Of a stretch of DNA of 64,000 bases, positions 1 to 10,507 are shown piece after piece (positions within the stretch are counted from its first letter, which is position 1; the number at the start of each line of letters is the position of its first letter). The translations under genes and the position numbers were made by a program. Source of the stretch: Viola odorata. Its lineage: Eukaryota; Streptophyta; Magnoliopsida; Malpighiales; Violaceae. The notes below the pieces were generated by a model. The model saw only the letters and a program-made list of their open reading frames with translations, ran no database searches and was not told where the DNA came from. The stretch is taken from the NCBI GenBank assembly GCA_963691705.1, contig OY829541.1, positions 43,541,661 through 43,605,660 on the forward strand, in the 5' to 3' direction.

Positions 1-219
1 TTTCCATGTGATGAGGCAAATGTTTAAGTACATAATGGTTTCTGATTTATGAAAAACAACAACACATGTAGCATGCGATCGTATGTAAAAACACACAAAA
101 ATCAGAATAAAAATCATGCATAAAACTAAACTTAAAAAGCTAAAAATGAAAAAGCTAGGTTAGAATATGCATATAACACAACAAAATACATATTAACAAC
201 ACTTGTCCATACAATTATC

Positions 220-255
220 CACCCCCACACTTGAAAGACACATTGTCCTCAATGT
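220..255 (-). promoter_or_regulatory. 3' purine-rich tract and ACATTGAGGACAATGT palindrome of Athila-like element
   Basis: Read on the minus strand, a palindrome (bases 240-255) is followed by AAGTGTGGGGGTGG (220-233). The same pair recurs at 46861-46899 in the right-hand element. The G-run has the composition of a polypurine tract that primes plus-strand synthesis in LTR elements. Confidence 0.6.
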
Positions 256-344
256 GTGAGTGAAATAACAAAAAAACAGACAGAGAAGAGAAAAACTAAA
301 AATTAAACAAAAAGGGTTAAAAGAAAAAGAAAAAGAAAAAAGTA

Positions 345-1020
345 CAACCTAGGGAAATTAGTTTGGTGGAGGTGACTTGGGAAGGATGACAACATCAAAC
401 TTACTGTGGAGGGAGGTAAGGGATTGGAGTAGGGCATTCATGCCTCCCATGAACTCTCAAAGTAGCATTTTGGTCTCTCATTGCTGGTCAAGGAGGGCAG
501 TGATCCATGTTGGGGTAGGGGCAGTGGCTGAGGGAGCAGCTTCGTCTGGTTTTGGAAAAGTGTATTGGCCTCCTTCTTGGCTAAGACCCTTATCTAGTGT
601 CTCTATGATAAGCTCTTGGTTGAAAGCAGAATCATTGGCAGTGGAGTTGAGAGGGGTAAACTTGTATTGCTTGTTGTATTTCTTGCCAAAGATATGGTCA
701 CCAACATGAGTGAAATCTATATTGAAACAAATAAAATCCTTTTCCAAATGGAAGTATCTCATTTGGTCAAGTGCCCTAAGATCAAGTAGTTTCATGTCAC
801 AATACTAATGAAGACCTGCAGACTCAACATCTAACACCCTAGAGGTGACAACCAACTTGGTAATCAATGAACCTAATAATATTCTAGGTCCATCTGTGCA
901 TGCATGTAACTGGGTAGCTATCCAGAACCCTAAGTTGACCCTCTGGTTGTGCAACATGCACCACAAGAGAAAGAGCTCTAGTTTAGACAATGCTCCAGAC
1001 ACATTTGTTTTCCCCGCTAG
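345..1020 (-). repeat. Copy 1 of internal tandem triplication in Athila-like ORF
   Basis: First of three direct repeats. It starts near the word AGTACAACCTAGGG and ends in CCCCGCTAGAAG. Equivalent points in copy 2 lie 674 bp further on, or 698 bp where copy 1 carries an extra stretch of about 24 bp near 495-525. The encoded minus-strand frames are split here at 478-795 and 805-1002. Confidence 0.85.
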
Positions 1021-1694
1021 AAGAATAAGATGAAGAAAAGTACAACCTGGGGCAATTAGTTTGGTGGATGTGACTTGGGAAGGATGACAACATCAAACTT
1101 GTTGTGGAGGGAGGTCAGGGATTGGAGTAGGGCATTCATGCCTCCCATGAACTCTCAAAGCAATATTTTGGTCTCTTGTTGTTGGTCAAAGAGGGCAGTG
1201 GCTGAGGGAGCAACTTGGTCTGGTTTCGAAAAAGTGTCTTGGACTCTTTCTTGGCCAAGACCTTTATCTAGTGTTTCTGTGACAGGCTTTTGGTTGAAAA
1301 CAGAATCACTGGCGGTGGAGTTGAGAGGGGTAAACTTGTATTGCACGTTGTTTTTCTTACAAAAAATATGGTCACCAACATGAGTGAAATCTACATTGAA
1401 ACAAACAAAACCATTTTCTAAATGGAAGCATCTCATTTGGTCAAGTGCCATAAGATCAAGTAGTTTCATGTCACAATACTCATGAAGACCTGCAGACTCA
1501 ACATCTAATACCCTAGAGGTGACAACCAACATGGTAATCAATGAACCTAATAACATTCTAGGTCTATCTGTGCATGCATGTAACTGGGTAGCTATCCAGA
1601 ACCCTAAGTTGACCCTCTGGTTGTGCAACATGCACCACAAGAGAAAGAGCTCTAGTTTAGACAATGCTCTAGACACATTTGTTTTCCTCGCTAG
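1021..1694 (-). repeat. Copy 2 of internal tandem triplication in Athila-like ORF
   Basis: Second direct repeat, and the best preserved in coding terms. It carries an uninterrupted 173-residue frame (1155-1676, minus) covering the whole conserved block. Confidence 0.85.
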
Positions 1695-2368
1695 AAGAAT
1701 AAGAAAAAGAAAAGTACAACTTGGGGCAATTAGTTTGGTGGAGGTGACTTGGGAAGGACGACAACATCAAACTTGTTGTGGAGGGAGGTCAGGGATTAGA
1801 GTAGGGCATTCAGGCCTCCCATGAACTCTCGAAGCAACATTTTGGTCTCTTGTTGTTGGTCTAAGAGGGCAGTGGCTCAGGGAGCAGCTTGGTATGGTTT
1901 CAAAAAATTGTCTTGGCCTCCTTCTTGGCCAAGACTTTATTTAGTGTTTCTGTGACAGGCTCTCGGTTGAAAGCAGAATCACTGGTAGTGGAGTTGAGAG
2001 GGGTAAACTTGTATTGCACGTTGTATTTCTTACAAAAAATATGGTCACTAACATGAGTGAAATCTACATTGAAACAAACAAAACCCTTTTCTAAATGGAA
2101 GCATCTCATTTGGTCAAGTGCCATAAGATCAAGTAGTTTCATGTCACAATATTCATGAAGACCTGCAGACTCAACATCTATCACCCTAGAGGTGACAACC
2201 AACATGGTAATCAATGAATCTAATAACATTCTAGGTCCATCTGTGCATGCATGTAACTGGGTAGCTATCCAGAACTCTAAGTTGACCCTCTGGTTGTGCA
2301 ACATGCACCAGAAGAGAAAGATCTCTAGTTTAGACAACGCTCTAGACATATTTTTTTCCCCGCTAGGG
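1695..2368 (-). repeat. Copy 3 of internal tandem triplication in Athila-like ORF
   Basis: Third direct repeat, next to the unduplicated upstream part of the ORF. Similarity to copies 1 and 2 stops at CCCCGCTAGG near 2366, which marks the upstream boundary of the duplicated segment. The 149-residue frame 1900-2349 (minus) lies here. Confidence 0.85.
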
Positions 2369-3506
2369 TGATTGCTAGTGCTCTATGGAGTATCCTTAGT
2401 GCAGGATCCCTAATCATGTGTGCCTTGGCATGTTTGTCAAACATAGCCATGAGGTTACTAGTGAGTTTTCTAAATGTCGCGGTTTTATCCCAAGTCTTCG
2501 GATAATCTGAACCAGGCACTAAGATAGCTAGATGAATGTAAATCAGATGCATACACAAAACTAAGTAAAACATTGAATTCAGAGAGGGAGATATGAGACC
2601 AGTCATTGCACAAACGGAAATTGATCACATCAACAACATTTATATCCAAACTGTGCTTGCCCCTAACAGCTAAGGTGTTGTAATCAAACCAAAAAATGGT
2701 ATGGAACTCAAGACATCGTTCAAAATATGCAGGATAATCAAGGAAAAAGACAGACTCCTAACCAATATTATGCACAAACTGCTTAACTCTATCTCCTAGA
2801 CCTAAGTTGTCTAATAGATCAAAGTCCAATATAGCAAATTGGGAGATATCAAAGTTTAGTTTGGTGTGCAGTCTAGTTTTATTTTTGAGAGTATCAAACC
2901 TAAGCCAACCCTTCAAACTAGAAAGTAGAGGCATTACCTTAGTTGTCTTGATCCCCTTCTTGGCCCGGTCACTAGCCAAGACTAGTAATGCTGCTTATGC
3001 TTCCTTTTCTTCCAGTGCACCCTATTCTTCCTAGGCAACCTCTTCCTCTTGGTCCTCTTTATCAACATTCTCTTCTACCACCATCTTTCCTTTGCCTTTG
3101 CTTCTGGTCCTCATCGTAGGGTTTTAGATATGCTTCTTTGCGGGAGAGGGAGTGATTGTCTTCCTCACTACCTGTTTGTGAGCCACCTGCTTCACTCTAG
3201 AGCTACACCTAGTGGTAGGTGCCTCAACAGCTCGATCTCCCTCTTTGGTGGGTTTCTTGGCCAAGACACTAGGCAAGACTCTCGACAGGGTTGAACTTTT
3301 CTCTTTGATTTTGGATGCTTTTTTCGCACGACAGCTATCCTAATAACAAGTGCAAAGGGTGTTATGTGTACATACGGAATGCATCTAAACTCATTTACAA
3401 TAAATAGGTTAAATGAAAATTAATGGAATAAAAATATAGGTTACCTTCCATGTAGCGCCCTTAGTTGTTGTCCTAGGTTTGACACAACAGTCCTCTTTCA
3501 CTCAGA

Positions 3507-3698
3507 TTATGGTGGCTTCCCCTTCATCCGTGACAGTGGGATGTCATCGGAGTCGGTGTCGGTCACCACTATCTCCTCTCTTTGAGGCTTGAATGGTGGA
3601 TCCGAGGTTGACCTACTATCCTCTGACATTCTTCCTTCTTCTTCTTCTTCCTCATCCTGTCCTTCCTCCTCCATCTCTTCTTCGGCAAAGAAAAGCAC
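3507..3698 (-). pseudogene. Acidic leader frame of Athila-like element
   Basis: A 63-residue minus-strand frame begins only 20 bp inside the primer site. It is very rich in Glu (EEEMEEEGQDEEEEEEG) and later carries TDTDSDD. I recognise no domain. Its position corresponds to the first frame after the primer site, where the right-hand family member starts a gag-like frame instead. It may be the beginning of the broken Athila ORF. No function is assigned. Confidence 0.4.
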
Positions 3699-3718
3699 AA
3701 ACTAAAATACAGTTAGAG

Positions 3719-3736
3719 TCCCCAGCAACAACGCCA
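3719..3736 (-). promoter_or_regulatory. Primer binding site, tRNA-Asp type
   Basis: Minus-strand TGGCGTTGTTGCTGGGGA lies directly inside the LTR. It resembles the TGGCGCCGTTGCCGGGGA site complementary to tRNA-Asp used by Athila-type elements, with three C-to-T changes. The equivalent site at 42337-42354 has decayed differently. Confidence 0.7.
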
Positions 3737-4896
3737 AAATACTATCGCGTATTGGTGAGATGTGGATTCCTTTGAAAACCTGTGGTGATGACTTTAAGTC
3801 ATAGTTTTGGGTTTTGGGTGTTTTGAAAATGAAAGTTACAAAAGTAGAATGAAACTGGAAAATATTTCTTGGTCGGTTTCTTGGCCAAGACAGATGATCA
3901 AGTGTGTGAAAACAGGTATGAGATGGTTTCCAGTAAGAACATGAGCGAGCTATGTTCCTTATGATTTGATGGTATTTATCCCTACTTTATAGTGTTGCTA
4001 TAGAACCCAAGGACACCTTAGGATTCCTACTTCCGTTCTATATGAAATTACCTAGAGAGGCACTCTATTAGGTAATCCTAACCAAACAACACCTTGCTGG
4101 TTAAAGAGTTCACTACTTTGGATGATGAAGAAAAGGGTAAGACAATACCTAACTCAAGGTCCGCAAATGTCAATCGAGTTTGAATTAGATTACTAATTTT
4201 CTCTAACCTTCTTGAGGCTAGTTGTCTACTTATATCTATTCGGTTTCATATTCTTCTAGTCCCTTCAAGAATGATTGCAACTATTCAGATTAGAATATAA
4301 GCTGATAAGATCTAAACCTAATTTGAAAGCGATTTATTTTTATAGAAACCTCGTAATGCAAAGATGAGGATTATTAAGAATGTTTTAGATCTCACAAAAA
4401 TATAAGAAACATAACTCTTAAGCTCTTACCAGGAATGAGGGGTTTAGCCGGACATACACATGGATGAAGAAGACGTTTTAATTGATTGCATAAAACTGAA
4501 ACTTGTAATTACCAAAGTGAAAAATCACAGAGCAAGGTCTAAAACCAAAGTAAACAAACTGAAACGGGGAGGAGATGTTGTAGTAGCTTACATAGCTTAG
4601 TTACAATCTCAGTCGTACTTAAACACAATCTTTTTCAAAAGAGGATAAAATATTATTCATGAGTCAAATCTGGTGAAGACTCCTGTTTAGAAACGTCTAC
4701 TGATGATGATAAGGAATCCCCCAATTGTCGCTATCGCCCAACTGCTGCTCTTAATACTCGCGCCTGATTTTTTTAGTCTCCTGCTTAAGTCCGCCTCTCT
4801 CGAAACTGTCTTAGCCAAGAAGGTGACCAAGACAGACTTCAAAGCTAGTTTTCTTATTTCACTACTATTGTCCTCCATTTGTTGTGCCTTCAATCA
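3737..4896 (-). mobile_element. 5' LTR of left Athila-like element
   Basis: The LTR begins on the minus strand at 4896 with TGATTGAAGG, close to the TGATTGAGCT start of the LTR at 40881. A block near 4080-4115 (reverse complement of AACCAGCAAGGTGTTG) matches 41880-41915 in the right-hand LTR. The region 3890-4500 also aligns with 16000-16600. The inner end is less exact because no CA sits immediately next to the primer site. Confidence 0.65.
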
Positions 4897-5631
4897 ATTC
4901 TACAAAAATGAGAAGAATTTGAATTTATCAATAGTTTTACTACATAATTTATAAGTTTTTTTACAGTAAAAATATAAAAATTTAATGCTCAATCAAAGTG
5001 CGTCCCCTGTTGTTGAGCGGGAAATGACATGTCAAGTTTCTTTCCCAAAATGACAAGGCTTTGGCCATGTCACATTTCAATACAACAACTTTTTGTTCAT
5101 GTATGCAAGCTTAACGTAGGAGGGACGAAAAATTGCCCATCAAAAAAAGTAAGAGGACTAAATATATACATTTATTTGTAGAGGAACAACATTAAATAAT
5201 TTTGAGAAGTAGGATAAATAAAATGTCATTAAAACGATAAAAAAACGCAAATAGGAAAAAAAAAACAAAGAAAATGGATAAAAGAGAGAAATTGTTCAAG
5301 GCATGAAAACAATTCTTATTTTTAAAATTGCATTTTGCCAAATAAATAAATAAATAATAATAATAAATTGCGTCCGCGGACGAGTTGGTTTGGTATCCCG
5401 TCGATCTAATTCCCTGTTTTTGTTTCTGCTGTCTCCTGCCCCCCATCTCCGCTCTATCTGAAACCACCTCCTTCCCCCTTCAACATCCTTCTCTAAACCA
5501 GTAACCCATACGCACACAAACGGAGAAATTATGGCTTCATTTAAATTCGTTTGAGCTCTAAAGAAGACGAATAGAAGGTCTGCTCCTTTTTTTTCAAAGA
5601 ACAAAGGGATAAACAAAAAGCAAAAACGCGT
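4897..5631. other. Upstream region of BLOS2
   Basis: AT-rich intergenic DNA between the Athila-like LTR and the BLOS2 start. It has an AAATAAATAAATAATAATAATAA run near 5339-5366 and pyrimidine-rich sequence (about 5395-5490) suited to a plant promoter or 5' UTR. The short open frames here overlap on both strands and look non-coding. I see no clear TATA box at a defined distance. Confidence 0.4.
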
Positions 5632-6105
5632 ATGGCTGCTGCCGGTGGTGGCGCTGGAAGTGAGAAAGTGGGAACGGAGGCACCAGACGCGCTCGCCGAT
5701 TCACTCTACAGTCTCTTCATCAGCATCTCCACCATGATCAAATCCGAGTTACAGGTCTCCAATTTCCCATTTTTTCCCTTCCATATACCACTCATTTACC
5801 ATTTTGCGCATCCTCTAATCGTTGATTTGTTGTAGGGTACAAACAATCAGTTGGAGTTGTTGGAGAAAATGAACGAGAGAGTGTGCCAAGAGTACAAAGG
5901 GTTTGGTGACATGGCAGCTGGGCTTAGGGTTTTCGTGGAGCAGCTCAAGTCCAAAAGGGGGAGTTTTGACGCTTATGTTCAGCAAATCGACGCCATTGAG
6001 CAACAAGTAACTGAATTCGAAGCTGTGATTTCAATGTTGGATAAGTATGTTTCTTTACTGGAATCAAAAGTCCATTCTGTTTACCAACACCCTCCACCTT
6101 CATAA
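5632..6105 (+). CDS. BLOS2: BLOC-1 subunit 2 (BLOS2), two exons
   Basis: Exon 1 is 5632-5754 (41 codons ending in Gln at ACAG), the intron is 5755-5835 (GT...TTGTAG, 81 bp) and exon 2 is 5836-6105, ending in TAA. The joined product is 130 residues, the usual size for plant BLOS2. After an Ala/Gly-rich N-terminus comes DALADSLYSLFISISTMIKS, then from residue 42 a mostly helical region with NNQLELLEKMN, MAAGLRVFVEQLKSK and an IEQQV...FEAVISMLDKYV heptad pattern fitting a coiled coil. BLOS2 is a subunit of BLOC-1, which in plants acts in endosomal sorting and trafficking towards the vacuole. The first ATG after a long upstream pyrimidine-rich region was chosen. Both exons are intact and the intron phase is clean. 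It is the only host gene I can support here. The gene name rests on recalled similarity to the Arabidopsis protein. Confidence 0.9.
5755..5835 (+). other. BLOS2 intron 1
   Basis: Phase-0 GT-AG intron of 81 bp. The donor is ACAG|GTCTCC and the acceptor is TTTGTTGTAG|GG. Without splicing the frame stops at TAG inside the acceptor. Confidence 0.88.
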
Positions 6106-7369
6106 TTGGATTCAAATATAGTTTTTGGATTGTGTTCAACTTTATCCATTATCAGTGCTTGATCATTTCTTTTTCTTGCAACTGCTATCTTGCCTATATT
6201 TTGATTGAGAAATACATGGCTGAGGAGTTGATTGCTGCGAACAACATTTTTTCTTTTAATGGAGTATAGGACAAGCTAGAGTGATATGTTTGGTTTCTTG
6301 TCGATTATAACTTTTATTGGATTCAATTGATGCCTCTGCTTATATTAAAATCTGGATGTGGTTCATTTTTGCTTATATTGCCAGCTGGGGGGCTTGTTTG
6401 GTGAGGTGCCAGCAGGCTTCAGTGGAGTTCTGCTTTATGGCTGTCTTGTCTAGCAATTCTTAGTTGATTATGATCACAGTCAAGTGTGTTAATGGTTTTG
6501 TTGATAATTGCTGGCATGCTGCTTTCTTGTCTTAGATTTTGGATTGGGATTACCATATGTGTCGTATCTTGCTTGTCCTTTTGTAAATGCACTTCTTTGT
6601 GTATTTCCAGAAATGAGTACTTGAAGTTGAAATCACCTGAAATAATTGACAGTTTGAAACGAGTGCAAGATTAGCTTTCAGAACTGTTTAGGTTTGGGTT
6701 AAGTCTGAATTGTGTTTGGTAGCTCAGTTGTGAAGTTAGGACCTTAAGGATGTTTTGGTCCTTTTGGAGAGATTCAGTTGTATATCTGGAATGATGATCA
6801 ATGTGAAAAGTTGATGAGGTATGGAGTGGTTGGTAAACTAAGGTAAGCAGGTTGTCAGGGAATCCTTAGGTTATGAAAATGTAGGGTAATACCTTTGGAA
6901 TTCCACTTGTGGTGGGAAGAGTGGGTAAGAGCAATATGAGCCTAGATGCAGGACATGACCGGATTTTGTGGCTAATATACTTGTGGAATTAAAAACAATT
7001 CAACAAAGTCTAGTGATGCCTGCAATTTCTGTCTGCAAAAATGTCTTGGTAGATTTGTAACTGGAATGCAGAGATGCAATGTAAATTTTATAGAAACCAG
7101 ATAGATACTGTTGAAGTTAGAAATTCTAGAGGTTAAGAGACGAGCCCAAAAGAAAGTCATCGAATACAAGAATAAGATATCCATTAGGGACAAAATGGTA
7201 GAGGGTACAAAAAGCCTTATAGGCTAAGTATTCAGGAAGTTACTAAGGAACAATTACAAAAAGTTACCTGATTAAATGTGTCTAGATGTGTACTTGTTTG
7301 TGGTCATGGCAGTTGAGAGAACAATTGTACTGGAGAACATGTTTGACGAGCAGTTGAGTTATTTCCACG
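6106..7369 (+). other. BLOS2 3' region
   Basis: T-rich sequence after the stop codon, with no second gene. A possible acceptor (TGTATTTCCAG) at about 6600-6610 precedes an AT-moderate block with a short open run ending at 6674, so a spliced 3' UTR or alternative terminal exon is possible. Past 6700 I find no further coding signal. From about 7090 the DNA becomes anonymous. Confidence 0.35.
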
Positions 7370-8273
7370 CGTGGCAAATTTCCAGATTAAGCTTATGCGG
7401 CAGCGCTGTTGATTCTTCATTCGGCTAGAGTGATTTAGACATGGAAAAACTCTAGTTTAAATCCACAAATTTGACTCAAGGGACTCTAAGTACAAATGAC
7501 TACACGTTTCAGCCAAGAAAGGAGAAAAAAATTCGGCTGAAAACCCAAAGGAAAACGTACCAATCTTGAACACTAAGAGCTCTGATACCACATGTTACGG
7601 CTCACGGTCTTGCTTTACTTTTAGGTGATGGTTTGCTCACCAAAAATAGAAACTTTGGAATAAGAAAGCTGTGTGCTTTTCTTCTTGAAATGAGGATCTA
7701 GCTCAGTTAAATGATTGGCAGAACATACTCAAGATGATACTCAAACAACAACACAAACAAGTACGAAAGAGTAATTTGGCCGAAGACTAAGGTTCTGTTT
7801 TTCGACAACATAGAACTGAGTAATCAACAAGTATTATTCGATTCAAGGATGACTAAAACAAGCTGGAAATTAATGTTTTTACTTGACTTAAATCAAGGCT
7901 TCCAAAACCTAGATAGACACCAAGATGAGTCCAATTGAAAGGAAGGAGGATATACACTCAACTTAAGCTTTCAACATTTTAAACTAAGTGTAAAAATGAA
8001 GAGCAAAATGCTACTTATACATGAGTTTGTTTAGGGCTAGTCTTCAAATAGTATGGGCTTCACTTCGGCCCCTTGGCCACGCTTTGCCCTTGCTAGTGCG
8101 TCTCGCGCTCTCACGCTCGTGCGCGCCTCGCGCTTGCGCATTGTTGCTACACGTGTTGCCCTAGCGCCCATGCGCTAGGGTTTCGTCCCTCGTGTCTCTT
8201 TATCGGCTTCCTTTTGGCTTGCCATGACATTGTCCTTCTTGTCCAATACTTTGCGCCTCTCATGCTCGTATCA
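7370..8273 (-). mobile_element. LTR (7593-8273), primer site and start of a minus-strand LTR retrotransposon
   Basis: On the minus strand the LTR starts at 8273 with TGATACGAGCATGAG, the same opening as the LTR at 12809. It ends in CGTAACA at 7593 and is followed by TG and TGGTATCAGAGC (7579-7590), a perfect initiator-tRNA-Met primer site. The LTR centre (about 8055-8180) is GC-rich. Internal sequence continues to about 7370 and then fades, so the rest of the element has been lost. The LTR start abuts the caulimovirid RNase H frame, so this element inserted into or truncated that virus copy. Confidence 0.75.
7579..7590 (-). promoter_or_regulatory. Primer binding site, initiator tRNA-Met
   Basis: Minus-strand TGGTATCAGAGC sits two bases inside the LTR end, the standard position and sequence for priming by initiator tRNA-Met. 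Confidence 0.85.
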
Positions 8274-9679
8274 CTGAGTATTATCACTTCTTACCACAAA
8301 AGGTTTTGGTAATAAGAATATTTCAAAATTTTCAATTCCTTTCTTTATTGCTAATAATTCTTTTTCGTTTATATGATAATTCTTTTCTGCTCGTTTAAAT
8401 GTTCTTGAAGTATATCTTCAAATTTCATCTTTATTTGTTTTCAATACTACTCCCCATTGTTCTTCTGAAGCATCGGTTTCTAATATTAAATTATCTACTT
8501 CTAAAGGTAATCTTAGTAATGGTAAATCCTTACATTTATCTTTTATCCTTTATCTTTTTGACTTTTTTTGTATTTTCTTCATTCCAATCTCATTTATATG
8601 TTTTCTTCAATTGTTTCTGCAATGGTGCTCTTAATTTTTACAAATTCCTGAATATATGTTTTCCCCATTGTCTCTTTTACAAATTCTTCCATATAATTTA
8701 AACATCCTAAAAATCTTTGTAATTGCTTTTTATCTTCTAATTTGTCTAGAAAATCTAATAACCTCTTAGATATATGAGGTTCTAATTCTATTTTTCCTTT
8801 TTCTATTGTCAATCCTAAAACATCTTATTTTATCTTTTCCTATTTCAACTTTCTTTTCTAACAATATTATTCCATGTTGTTCACATTCTTTCCAAATATT
8901 AATAAGTGTTTTTTATGCTCTTCTTCATTATTGCTAAATATTAAGATATCATCAACATAAACTATTATAAATTTTCTATAATCCTTAAAATTGAATCCAT
9001 TATTCTTTGAAATATTTTTGGTGCAACATTTAATCCAAATGACATCACATTCCATTCATAGTGTCCTTGTGGGGTACTAAATGTTGTTAATGCGTTACTA
9101 TTTTCTGTCATTTTTATTTGCCAAAATCCTGATTTACAATCAAATTTTACTAAATATTTATTGATTTTCCTGTCATGTCTCTAAATAGTAAGTCTTTATT
9201 TGGTACAAAATATCCATCAAATTTTATTCTCTCATTTAATTTTTTATAATTAATTACCATCCTAGCTTTTCCTCTTTTTATTTATGTGGGCTCTTACTTT
9301 CACATATTAATTTATGATCTATTAGTTCTTTTGATTGAACTCTGAATTCTTCTATATCTTCTTCCCTATATATCATAGGTTTTACTCTAATAATTTTGTT
9401 AGGGTCTTTCAACTCTAGATGTGCATATATTTTATCTACGTCTCATTCTCTATTGGGTTATTTCTATAACATTTCTTAATTGATTTCCCTAGTTCATATG
9501 ATAAAATTAATTGTTTAATATGTATAATTTAATTTTTTAATAGAGGTATTAACTCACCATGCTGGACTGTGCCTTTATGAGATTTTAAAACATATTGTTG
9601 CTTTAGATGATTGAAAGCTTGCTTAATTTTTGGTATAAGTACTTTTTGATGGCATGGTGTTGTAATTACTATATGATGT
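8274..9679 (-). pseudogene. Endogenous caulimovirid: RT and RNase H part (copy A, 3' half)
   Basis: The minus-strand frames are broken by stops and shifts. From high to low coordinate I see the protease/RT linker (9529-9720), the RT palm with YVDDILIFS (YVDD at 8948-8959), an RT-RNase H connection containing QLQRFLGCLNY (within 8594-8812) and the start of RNase H (about 8274-8560), which ends where the LTR at 8273 begins. The connection motif is characteristic of plant pararetroviruses and Ty3/Gypsy; the linkage to a movement protein and coat zinc finger at 13469-15505 makes it caulimovirid. The reverse transcriptase would copy RNA pregenome to DNA. Many lesions show that the copy is defective. 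Confidence 0.82.
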
Positions 9680-10493
9680 TGGTACGAGCATGGACCCTCT
9701 GATTCCCGCACATATTGCACGAGAAAGGCTTCCCGCGTGGCCTATCTTCCTCGCATGGATCTCATAGGTTGTTCGGCCAAACCATGACACATCAGCGCCT
9801 CCAACCCTAGCAAGCCGTGAGCTTCTCCGCCTATCCCATGAGCACCCGCGCCTAGCCCTATCCATCTTGGCCCATGTCTTGGCCAAGCTGTTCGCCAAGG
9901 CCAAGCCAAGTACCTGCCCGTGGCCGAGCCCGTGCCTGCCGTCTAGGCCAAGCTCATGGCCGAGCCCGTATCTGCCGTCTAGGCCAAGCCCGTGCCCAAG
10001 CCCGCCAAGCCAAGCGTCCAAGGCCCTATTGTTAAAGGGTAGTTAGGGGGGTTTTCCCATGTAATAAGTTAGTAGTATAAATAGTGAGTGATAGGCTCAT
10101 TTTAGACTTGTCTTTGATTTTGTGAGTTATCTCCTTCAAGACCAATTAGTTAGGCTTTGCCTGAGGGTTCTTAAAATCGATTTTGTTCATCTTGTTTAAT
10201 CTCATCGGGTTGATCATTACATGATCAAGTAAGGGTGAGCACGATTAAGAGATCCTTGTAATCATTTGAATACAAGTTTAATACAAAGTTTTCCATCAAT
10301 ACACTCTCCATTTCATCCATCTATTCCACTGCACAATCCGCACTCCTTCTAGCGACGTTATCTTCTCCATTAAACACCATTAAACACCATCTATGCACCA
10401 TCAATCCTTGTGTTTATCACCTCCCAAAGGAGACTAGATCATTCAATCAAAAACTCACGGCTTCATCCTCCAAGAGAAACCGAGAAGTTATCA
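9680..10493 (+). mobile_element. 5' LTR of nested Ty3/Gypsy element
   Basis: Starts TGGTACGAGCATGG and ends GTTATCA. It contains a GC-rich block with 36-bp-type subrepeats (about 9893-10010). The stretch 10011-10190, missing from the partner LTR at 12809, is present here and in the copy at 21538. Confidence 0.82.
9893..10010. repeat. GC-rich minisatellite inside LTR
   Basis: Words such as GCCGTCTAGGCCAAG and GGCCGAGCCCGTG recur with a spacing near 36 bp. On the minus strand they read as a GLGLDGR(Y/H)GLGH-type peptide repeat. Equivalent blocks at about 13030-13160 and 21770-21900 differ in content and copy number. Confidence 0.65.
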
Positions 10494-10495
10494 TG

Positions 10496-10507
10496 TGGTA
10501 ACAGAGC
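10496..10507 (+). promoter_or_regulatory. Primer binding site, initiator tRNA-Met
   Basis: TGGTAACAGAGC sits two bases after the LTR end GTTATCA. One base differs from the usual TGGTATCAGAGC. Confidence 0.8.

Larger units (their letters stand above)
345..2979 (-). pseudogene. Athila-type ORF, frameshifted and triplicated at its 3' end
   Basis: Minus-strand pieces at 2758-2979, 2325-2606, 1900-2349, 1155-1676, 805-1002 and 478-795 together resemble the 221-residue frame at 45743-46408. Shared blocks include RILHRALAI, a C-x2-M hydrophobic stretch, LGSLITML and FHLE(K/N)G. The upstream pieces (2325-2979) are single copy, whereas the last third exists three times. This is the non-enzymatic ORF typical of Athila-group elements, often annotated as ATHILA ORF-1 or 'putative plant transposon protein'; its function is not established. 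Stops and frame changes between pieces make it a pseudogene. Confidence 0.7.
1..4896 (-). mobile_element. Athila-like LTR retrotransposon, non-autonomous, 3' end outside window
   Basis: On the minus strand the order is 5' LTR (about 3737-4896), tRNA-Asp-type primer site (3719-3736), a short acidic frame, a broken Athila-type ORF and a purine-rich 3' region (220-255). Its ORF and LTR resemble those of the element at 40881-64000, so both belong to one family. Only about 3.7 kb separates primer site from 3' purine tract, and no gag zinc knuckle, protease, RT or integrase is visible, so it could not have transposed alone. The 3' LTR would lie left of base 1. Family assignment is from recognised protein similarity and the primer site; the clade name is inference. 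Confidence 0.75.

Noticed and set aside
5192..5616. Minus-strand frames upstream of BLOS2
   Set aside because: They overlap the pyrimidine-rich promoter/5' UTR of BLOS2 and have no recognisable domain or splice structure.
8867..9055. Functional reverse transcriptase
   Set aside because: The YVDD motif is present, but surrounding frames are broken by stops and shifts, the 5' half is separated by a 3.8-kb insertion and RNase H is truncated.
9623..10021. 132-codon Gly/Leu-rich repetitive minus-strand protein
   Set aside because: It is produced by the GC-rich minisatellite inside an LTR, and its copies vary in length.
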